The notes beneath the pieces were generated by a model. The model was not told the origin of the DNA, did no database searches, and saw nothing but the letters and a program-made list of their open reading frames with translations. A stretch of 64,000 nt of DNA, taken from Rhizoclosmatium globosum. Lineage: Eukaryota > Chytridiomycota > Chytridiomycetes > Chytridiales > Chytriomycetaceae. The stretch is taken from positions 310,001-374,000 of the forward strand of contig MCGO01000013.1 of NCBI GenBank assembly GCA_002104985.1, in the 5' to 3' direction. Below are positions 56,517-64,000 of the stretch, piece after piece (position 1 is the first letter of the stretch; every line of letters starts with the position of its first letter). A program made the translations under genes and the position numbers.

Positions 56517-57415
56517 ATGTCAACACAAGCAACATCATCACAAACCACGCAACTGCCGTCCTTGACCGTGGCACAGGCTCAGTATCTGGACCAGTTTATT
56601 GCGCAAATCGTTGCGCTGCCTAAGTGCGCACAAGCCTGTGTTTTCTTGGTGCGTCAGTTGATTCAATTCGTTGCTCTCTTGCCTCTTTGACTGTTGCGGT
56701 ACTTTCGGCTACTCTTGAATTCTCTTGGTATAGTAGCACGATGCCTGGCCCGTGGTGTTGCTTCCGGACTGCCAACATCCCGCTTGGACCGCGAATATCC
56801 AGACGACAACAACTAATCTTTGCTTCCATATAGTATTCTCCCAGATCTACAGATCCATTATCCATCATCAACTCCATCTGTCAAGACCAGAGGTCGTTTA
56901 TGACGACCTACAATTCCTGCTCGTCTGATAGGACAGATGGTGTTTGGCACCAGGATACAGTGATATGGCATTGGAACAGGCGCAGTCAATTGTGAGTACC
57001 TGTAGTCTCCACCTGCTGTGTGTTTTTTTACTAACGGAATATCAGGTGGATGCGGTTCCCGTTTTATGTGCAGGGCAAGCACATCTGTTCATCGCAAACC
57101 AGACAGCGTTGGGAGCTTTCGCGACTGGTCAAACGTTGACGCATGGCCCACTGCGGACTTGCAACGGTTGACTTGGGGCCTATCCGAACTACCGGGACAG
57201 TAGCACCAAGTAGCACGGTCACAGCCACCAATGTGCGTACATTCGCTGAAACATCTAGTACCGTGTTGATTGGAACCACAAATTCGTTGGGAGGAAATGG
57301 AGAGGCAGGAACAGGAGCCAAGGCTGGAAGTGGCGCGACAATGCATGCATTGAGCTCCTTGGAACATCTTCTTTATTTTATTCCTTTAATCGTCCTCATC
57401 GACTATCTTATGTGA
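56517..57415 (+). CDS. Second CFEM-like GPI-anchored protein, poorly resolved
   Basis: Start MSTQATSSQTTQLPSLTVAQ; then AQYLDQFIAQIVALPKCAQACVF parallels LPECTFNC of the upstream CFEM-like gene. Later pieces are VDAVPVLCAGQAHLF, LATVDLGPIRTTGTVAPSST and a hydrophobic end HLLYFIPLIVLIDYL. Several introns (for example about 56649-56734 and 56992-57045) and frame changes leave the exact product open. Probably a paralogue of 54866-55684 that has drifted far. No N-terminal signal peptide is visible with this start. Confidence 0.4.
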
Positions 57416-57517
57416 ATGAAGATTTAGCAGTCCTCATATTTTCAAATCTCTTTTGTGGACGCCGAATTTCCGTTCCATCAAATCAGAAAGCAGTTCTATT
57501 GTTTGTTTATTACAAAA

Positions 57518-58156
57518 ATGACAGCTACACCTGCTCGCATTGTCACCTTGGATCCACAGCCATCACAGCACTTCTTAAAGCCCACAATGATATCCGCACA
57601 GCCAAGGGAGTTCCTCCACTGGTTTGGGATAAGACGATCGCCAATCACGCGATTGGATGTGTGTATTCTACCTTACAATTAAAAATCTAACCTTCAAAAT
57701 GATAAAATGAATAGGGGCCAATCACTCTATGCAATTCGCCAAATTTCAAGCAACTGACGGAGACCCAGGAAACCCACGTCACGGCGATCACACTGGATAC
57801 GGTCAAAACTTGGCCTGGCAGTACAGCTCCTCGCCTTTTCCGGCCATCCCATACACGTCGCTTGTTGGTCTTTGGAATTCTGAACCAATCCCCACTGCAC
57901 CAGGCACATACAACCACGTTACTCAGGTGACAATATAGACCCGTCTGCATACTTTTAAAATTACTGAGATGTTTTGTTGGACATTTGGAAAACCACAAAG
58001 TCGCTTGGTTGTGCTGTTGCGGCTGGAAAGAACCCGTACCCGGACCCGACCCAGCCCGCGTATCTGAATGATATCATTTTGGTGTGTGACTACTATCCAC
58101 CTGGTAATTGGTATGGTCAGCAGTGGAATACAGCTACCACGTTGACACAACGTTGA
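57518..58156 (+). CDS. CAP/SCP (PR-1-like) domain protein
   Basis: CAP-family marks: LLKAHNDIRTAKGVPPLVWD, TIANHAIG joined over an intron to WANHSMQFA, HTGYGQNLAWQYSSS, YNHVTQ (HxTQ-like), WKTTKSLGCAVAAG and LVCDYYPPGNWYG. These are the four CAP signature regions; the family includes fungal Pry sterol/fatty-acid-binding secreted proteins. The start is uncertain: ATG 57518 needs a one-base shift at about 57575 to enter the domain, and no signal peptide is clear. Introns at about 57660-57716 and 57928-57970. It sits beside two or three surface proteins. Confidence 0.7.
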
Positions 58157-58332
58157 GGGAGCCCTAACTTCAAAGAAAGACACCGAGAACTCAACCTAAT
58201 AAAGGCCGTAATGTATTCTTTCACCGACGTAGAGACGATGCCACCAAAGAGGGCAAAGTGCCAGAGTCGTTTGCAAAATCATACCCACCAACCGCTCATC
58301 ATCATTCAACGTTCCAACACCAGGGAAAAACA

Positions 58333-58414
58333 TGAGCGAAGTGGGGTTTGAACCCACGCCTATTTCTAGAATGCGGCCTAAACGCATCGCCTTGGACCAC
58401 TCGGCCATTCGCCC
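58333..58414 (-). tRNA. tRNA-Leu(TAG)
   Basis: 82-nt class II tRNA on the minus strand. The acceptor GGGCGAA pairs with TTCGCTC; the anticodon stem ATGCG/CGCAT encloses TTTAGGC with anticodon TAG; a long variable arm (about TTCTAGAAATAGGC) and a GTGGG-TTCAAAC-CCCAC T arm are present. Discriminator A, as usual for Leu. Confidence 0.85.
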
Positions 58415-58832
58415 TGTCTGTGAACCATTAATTGTTTATAATTGATTTATCTTTCAATTCTTGGAAGAACTTTGTCTAACTAGTATTATCCTAGAATAGC
58501 CATAAACTATTATCGGACTGCTGTGTTTTTTGGAAAATGATTCTCCAACATTCTGTAGCGATTTTTCAAGCATTCTCCTTCTATCAGGCATTTAAAAAAC
58601 TAGATGTATATTTATTTCACCAGATGCAGTTCACTGGAGGGTCGGTGTTGTAACAAAGTTGACTTGTACTGGTCTCTAGAAGTAATTCTTGTCAGATTCT
58701 GAAATGTGATTTTCATACCACCTATTCTCCAGCTGCTACCAGCTACCCTGTTACTATCATAAAATCACAGCACCATTTCAAATCCATTCAGATTGACACC
58801 TTTTCAAACACAAAAAAAGTCACAACATCAGC
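58415..58832. other. Intergenic region, tRNA-Leu to SDR gene
   Basis: 418 bp, AT-rich, no coding signal or repeat seen. The last part is a likely SDR promoter. Confidence 0.4.
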
Positions 58833-59532
58833 ATGGTCAAGACAGTCATAATCACTGGTTCTTCGCGTGGCATTGGAAAAGCACTTACAGAGCATTACGT
58901 CCAGGCTGGATGGAACGTGATTGCGACAGCGCGAAAGGTGTCAACCTTGGACTTTCTCCCGCGAGCACAACGAAATACAGTCTCGACACCTCATCGGAGT
59001 CTTCCATCAACGCATTCGCAGCATCTCTTGGTAATACACCTGTGGATTTGCTCATCAACAACGCGGGGATTCTGGTTGAACAAATCGACAAGAAGACATT
59101 GATGGACCATTTTGAGACTAACGCCGTTGGACCGTTCTTGCTTGCCAAATCCTCTTTGGAAACTTGAAAGCGGCTGGAGGTACTGCAGTCGTTGCCAACA
59201 TTCGTCGGAGTGGGGTAGCATTGGAGGGAATTCGAGTGGACAACATTATGCGTACCGTGCGAGCAAGAGTGCATTAATTCATACATGAAAAGTCTTTCGT
59301 AAGTGTGGATTTTCGTGTTTGTCTTCTTCGTGAATATTTCATACTTATGTTCGATTCCTTGAAGTCTCGAATGGAATCTGAAAACATTTCTGTCCTCCTC
59401 TTTTGTCCAGGATGGGTGCAAACCGATATGGGAGGAGCTGGTGCCGCTATTACTACTTCCAAGAGTGCAGCTGGGCTGTCGAGTGTCATTGATAAGGCAT
59501 TTGGTGATTTGAATATGACAGGCTCGTATTGA
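58833..59532 (+). CDS. Short-chain dehydrogenase/reductase
   Basis: Start [20 protein letters not shown] carries the TGxxxGIG nucleotide-binding motif, followed by [10 protein letters not shown]. Then [14 protein letters not shown] (NNAG), [31 protein letters not shown] (catalytic Ser, YxxxK) and [14 protein letters not shown] (PGWVxTDMGG). This is a classical SDR of about 230 aa resembling the C-factor/sniffer-type carbonyl reductases. Frame changes occur near 58930, 59155, 59210 and 59275; an intron near 59299-59360 joins MKSLS to the next exon. Substrate cannot be read. Confidence 0.78.
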
Positions 59533-59864
59533 GATACGATGGAAGCAAGATTGAGTGGTGAAGCAGATGAATTAATAAACTGGTAGTTTCTTGGCCACGC
59601 TTGCATCAGTCAGCAGAGCAGATTGAACACATTTCAGGTGGTCTTTTCATTTCAAGTGCTTTTGATCCCTTGTCCGAACCAAGCGAAAAAAACCCACGCG
59701 CAAACACGCAACAACAAGGGGTCTTTCCTGTTTGGATTCGAGAAGGAAGCCACGTATTATACCCTAGCGAGTGAGTGCCTTGTCTATTTGTTTGTCAACT
59801 TCGCCATGAAAGAAAGCTGACAAACCCACTGAAGCCGAGCACCACCCAAACAAACCCCCACCAA
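59533..59864. other. Intergenic region, SDR to LisH-like gene
   Basis: 332 bp, no recognised element. A tract of CAAACACGCAACAACA near 59700 is low complexity. Confidence 0.35.
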
Positions 59865-61692
59865 ATGACGTCATCGACGCGCAGCAAATGGGCCGCATCC
59901 GCCGACATTGCCAATCAAGGCTCTGATCCGCCAAACGCGAGTCGCTTCGGCCGACGACAATTCAGCGACAACTCGCACACAACAGCAACCAGCGCGTCCT
60001 TCTTCCGCCAATCGATCTTCCGCCGCGTCCGAACTCTGGCCACCGCCGCGTCGTCCTCTTCTTTTCTTCTGTCGCGAGGGCCGCCGAAGAAAGCGACCTC
60101 GCATTCAGATCGAGAAACAAAACTATCCTGAAACCACTCTCGCCTCCACCCTCAATTCAGGACTTGGCGGCTCAAAACAGCACCAGCACCGACTCGGTTG
60201 AGCCTGATGCGACCTTGAAGGACGCGCGAGAAAGGGATCGCTTGCAGGCGAAACTCGACAGGGCAAAGAGAAGGGCCGCTCAACTCCAGGTGGAGTGTGA
60301 AAAGAACAGGGATCTCGTCAATTCGATTGTGGCTCTCGATGTATGTTGCCTGCATTCAATTGCTTGGATATTGATGAAGAAATAGACTACCCCTTCGCCT
60401 CAACCTGCCGCTCATTGGACGGCCATTCAATCCATTCTCAGCTACTGCATCGATATGGGTCTTTCCCAAACTGCTGAAATTCTGCAACGAGAAGCTCCTC
60501 CCATTCTCGCGTCCTTCTCACAGCCTCCATCCCCTCCAGGCAAAGACTTCAAGAATATCTTCAACACCATGCATTCAGTGGCGCTATTTATATTGTGCAG
60601 TTGAGTTTTCCTGAAGAATTTATTAAATGCTTACTTCGGCAACACAGAGAAGCAATGGTTTCACCAGCAACAACCCAACATCCAATCGCTGCAATCTTCA
60701 AGAATGTAAGATATATCGTCTCTTATTAATATGTTACCCGAAACTGACGCGAATATAGCTTTTGAAGATCTGTTGTACATCCTCCAAAAATATGCTTTCT
60801 TGGATCGCTTTCAAAACCAGGACTACACGACAGCTTTTCACACACTCAGTTCGTTTATTTATCCCCAGTCCAAATTCAGATGGCCAAAGATTCAACTCGT
60901 GGGGCTTGGTTCTATGAAGGTAAAATTCTATGCATCTCTGGGTGTATTCTAACCAGTACCGTCAGACTATACCATGCTCGAAGGACTGCTACACTCCGTC
61001 TCTTCTCAGTCACAGTACTTTTTGCAACCTTCCGCAAATTCATACATCCATTGGGATTGGGCGCGTGAATTGGAAACATTTTGGTCAAGTGCTATGGGTC
61101 CCAACGTGCCTGGAGTCACCCCTCTGTATGCTCTTGCCTTGAACCACTCTTTTCCTGAAGAGACTATTCCTCCCCATTACCGATTCCAGCTCTTTCACTC
61201 AACTCGAATAATACCGTCGGATTGTTGGATGCTATGGCGGCTCATCAGTTTCGAGATGGTGTGAGAAATGTTGTGGACAGAAGCGGTGTGGTGTCGAACT
61301 ACAGACCCCCGCCGCCAACTGAATCCTCGGTGATAACAACAGCGCCAGCCCCTGTATCTGCTCCTGTAGCGCCAGTCAACTTGCTGCCAGCCAACATACT
61401 CCAACCAGAGATGATTCCTGAACGTCGAGGATCTACACAGTCTACTGGAAGCAGTAGCAGCAGTAGCAACAGCAATACCCTCAACAACAGCAACAACAGC
61501 TACCGCAACGTCAACATCACCCAGCCAACAGCACCTAAAAAGAAAGTGAGCATCGACATGTCACAGACGTGTATTCAGAGCTATAACGTTTCTGAACCAT
61601 CAATCGTTGTTGAAAAGGCAGACCGCGGAAATGGTGACAAACCCAACAAATCTTTCGGGACGACGAAATCTGCCATTCGTAAGCATTGCTGA
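59865..61692 (+). CDS. Possible LisH/CTLH-type protein, frame-broken
   Basis: The N-terminal 120 residues are Ser/Arg-rich and disordered, then a charged helix (ERDRLQAKLDRAKRRAAQLQ). Next come HWTAIQSILSYCIDMGLSQT with AEILQREA, which looks like a LisH dimer motif, then FKNIFNTMHSV and DLLYILQKYAFLDRFQNQDY, a CTLH-like order. WDWARELETFWSS and a Pro/Ser/Asn-rich tail end the protein. The order recalls GID/CTLH ubiquitin ligase subunits (RMND5/MAEA), but no RING is visible and the match is weak. Frames change near 60150, 60710 and 61200. Spans and exon joins are approximate. Confidence 0.4.
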
Positions 61693-61993
61693 TACCGTCC
61701 ATTTTTAACTTATTTTAATTCATTGTGCCTATCCTTACCCAATACTCTATCAATAATCCCTGTTCATTATGTATCTATCAATTTTGTAACCTATTCAATC
61801 AAATCAAATCAAATAATTGGATCCAACTGCTCATGTTTTGAATTATTGATCATCAGCGACTATCGAAGAATTTGATAGGCGCAGCACAGCTTCGTCGAAT
61901 GCGTCCACAACTTTATTGCCGGAGCTTGACGTTTGTTGCAGCTTTGTTGGGCTTATTATTAGATTACTCAACACATTCCAACCCTAGAAACTC
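61693..61993. other. Intergenic region before WD40 gene
   Basis: About 300 bp, AT-rich. A short frame at 61872-62099 has no features. The WD40 ATG follows directly. Confidence 0.35.
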
Positions 61994-63273
61994 ATGCCAC
62001 CTCCATCAAAAGAAACCGAAACTGCAGACTTTGCTCTCTCAACCACATGTGGCCCTGTACTTGGACATATTCGCACACTCGACATCCAACCAACCATGAC
62101 ACCATCCAATCAAATAATTATCGCGACAGCCGGTGGTGAAGACCGACATGACCGCAAAATATCTCTCTGGGATATGAAATCAGGAACGTTAGTCTCCCAC
62201 TCGACAACGGAACCCACAAACCCGTCGTTTCAGTCGTATTCCATCCAACAAACCCAGACTTACTCTTAACCGCCGACATGGAATTTTGCGTGAAACTATG
62301 GGATTGGAAACAAAGCATCCTCGTCCGAAGCTGGAAGAAACACCATTCCCGTGTGATATGGAAAGTCGCATTCGTACCAGGTCGAGAAACATTGTAAGGC
62401 TCTTATCCCCACAGAACGTTAAACACTGTTGCTAAATAGTATGATTTCAGTGCGGCATCCTGCTCTGGCGACCAATCCCTCAAAATCTGGGACACATCCG
62501 ACCCGAAACCAACAATCTCAAGTGTCCACGCAAACGAACCATTCACATCCTTCGTGTTCTGTGGAGACCCCTCTGAACAAACCTTAATCGCGTCGTTATC
62601 GTACACACTCCGGATCTACAAAATGCGGACAATGTCGCTTGTACATACAATTCAACTGAAAGACCTGAAAGTGAACAAAACGCCAGTATATAGTGTGTCG
62701 TCGCATCCATTGTATGACAATTACATCTTGATTTCGTGTGATAACCAGATCCGGTTATTTGATTTATCGTCAGAGACGATGTTGAGAGTGTTTTCGGCGA
62801 GAGAGATCGGGGCTGGGGTGAGAAACCGTATTCTATAGTTGTCGATCTTACTGACGTTTATTTTCCTTTTTTTGTGTGAGGGTAGACAGGATTGAAGGCA
62901 TGTTTAGTCCGTGTGGGACGTTTGTGTATTCTGGAAGTTGTGATGTTCGGTCACTTGCGTCAAATTCTTCTGTTAGGCGGACGTCAGGGATGCAAAATGT
63001 GGTTGACGATGGGAAGAGTGTAGGTGAGGAGGGAGTCAACAGTCGTGGAACTTCACCTGACGCGAAAGGAATCTTTATTGGCGGGTTGCGACAGGGAAAC
63101 TTGAGCGTTCAGAAATGAGGGCTATGGAGTCTGGTGAGAAGCGGATACCTGTGACTGTGTGTAAATGGATCCAAGTGGATGGGAACAGCAAGTCGAATCG
63201 GAAACGGGAGGAAAAGGCAAGGAAAGTTCTCGTTGCTGCGACATTTGCTGGAACTGTGAAGCTATATCTGTAG
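61994..63273 (+). CDS. WD40-repeat protein
   Basis: Start MPPPSKETETADFALSTTCG. Repeats are visible as RKISLWDMKSGTL, LTADMEFCVKLWDWKQSILV, CSGDQSLKIWDTS, LRIYKMRTMSLVHTI, NYILISCDNQIRLFDLSSET, FSPCGTFVYSGS and, after a frame change, VLVAATFAGTVKLYL at the end. That is at least six WD-type blades, so one beta-propeller. Introns near 62393-62450 and 62820-62884; frame changes near 62180 and 63118. No extra domain is seen. Specific function cannot be assigned from the repeats alone. Confidence 0.65.
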
Positions 63274-63363
63274 AAAACATAAATTTAGAAATTGAGAATA
63301 GAGTAAACTCCGGGTGGCGAAGCTTGTTTTTGTCTTGTTTCATTTTCACCACCGAACCATAAA

Positions 63364-64000
63364 ATGTCGTATGGGTCTGACTATCATTGGTGCGACTTTG
63401 ACGAGACGCTCATGAGATACGACAACTATAAGTCTTCGACGCTTGATGAATCCAAGACGTCAAATGTATGGAGTAGACTTGAATTCTCACCAGACCTTTC
63501 AACAGTCATGTTTAAATAGTTGCCGCCATTCCTCCAATTCTCGAGTCCTCCACCCATCCGCAACTTCATACCACCCATTATTCGCGTATGACATTCGAGG
63601 AACAAGAGGAATATCAGTCACAATACGGCACTGACAGTCTGTTCCACAGAACACTCCAAAACGTAGCTCCCAGACTTCTCACTGGCGCCAAACCTGTTCT
63701 TCTTCGACTGCTGCACCGTTGACCACGAATCCGTTACCTCCTTACAAGACAGTCATTTGTCGCGCGTTTTACGCAAAAGGGAAATGTTTCCGAGCCGAGC
63801 CTGATAAATGTAAGGAGTGATACATCACTGAATTTTGTACTGAATAGTTTGTTTCAGGTTGGTTTGTTCACGATATCAGTGAAATGCGTTTGATGGGCGA
63901 TGGAGATCACGGAAGCCTGAATTCGCAACAAAACTACGCACAGCAAAGGCAAGTTCAGCAACAGCAGCAACAGGCGAGCAGTGTATTAGTGCCCAAGCCT
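63364..64000 (+). CDS. CCCH zinc-finger protein, Gln-rich (3' end beyond window)
   Basis: Start MSYGSDYHWCDFDETLMRYD at 63364; an intron near 63466-63517 follows. A later exon has YKTVICRAFYAKGKCFRAEP joined across an intron (about 63815-63857) to CWFVHD, giving Cys-x8-Cys-x7-Cys-x3-His, a CCCH finger that normally binds RNA. It is followed by a CAG/CAA-coded Gln-rich stretch (63935-63975). A frame change lies near 63690. The rest of the gene is outside the window. Confidence 0.65.

Noticed and set aside
59865..63273. LisH-like and WD40 regions as one LisH-WD40 gene
   Set aside because: The WD40 part has its own ATG with a plausible N-terminus, and no splice join across 61693-61993 keeps an open frame.

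Overview
The window is nuclear DNA of a zoospore-forming fungus, most likely a chytrid (Chytridiomycota). Four things point that way: genes cut by many short GT-AG introns (about 36-75 nt); fungal families (Clr2, GT71 and GT61 glycosyltransferases, CFEM-like and GPI-anchored surface proteins, a KDZ DNA transposon); two flagellar genes (CFAP58 and CFAP96 homologues) that only flagellated fungi keep; and a Crinkler-like gene. Genes are closely packed on both strands, often 30-200 bp apart. The species cannot be read from the sequence.

Layout. 1-2974 (-): cellular reverse transcriptase of the rvt type, running off the left edge. 3198-4133 (-): F-box/LRR protein. 4241-5604 (+): RRM protein. 5828-11753 (+): three tandem S28 serine carboxypeptidases, the first with a carbohydrate-binding-like tail, the other two with C-terminal membrane anchors. 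11758-13289 (-): GT71 mannosyltransferase. 13517-14686 (-): CFAP96. 14770-17955 (-): TTC27/Emw1. 18100-19696 (+): GT61. 20086-21127 (+): bHLH factor. 21647-25058 (-): Clr2-type silencing protein. 25609-32418: a 2-oxoglutarate/Fe(II) oxygenase gene split by a complete 6,072-bp KDZ transposon (26215-32286). 32556-33624 (-): YJU2. 33747-36662 (-): VPS16. 36922-38800 (+): glutaminase. 39116-39689 (-): coiled-coil protein. 39723-41624 (+): glutathione synthetase. 41904-42676 (+): unknown protein. 42858-44290 (+): peroxisomal SCPx-type thiolase. tRNA-Arg at 44635. 44838-47889 (-): GH35 beta-galactosidase. 48085-49442 (+): stand-alone PurM that looks bacterial (Bacteroidota type) but carries introns. 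49533-53120 (-): CFAP58. 53249-54777 (-): Crinkler-like P-loop protein. 54866-58156 (+): four small surface or secreted proteins. tRNA-Leu at 58333. 58833-59532 (+): SDR. 59865-61692 (+): possible LisH/CTLH protein. 61994-63273 (+): WD40 protein. 63364-64000 (+): CCCH zinc-finger protein, running off the right edge.

The main discovery is the KDZ element. It has perfect 91-bp terminal inverted repeats, an 8-bp target duplication, an 895-aa transposase and an oppositely oriented 541-aa passenger protein I do not recognise. Each gene starts just inside one inverted repeat. Deleting the element plus one target copy restores the reading frame of the oxygenase exactly, so the insertion is precise and probably young.

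Caution: many conserved genes change reading frame at single positions, and where the missing base can be inferred it is usually one base of a short homopolymer. This looks more like an unpolished assembly than wholesale gene decay. Spans below are whole genes; frame changes are noted instead of calling pseudogenes.
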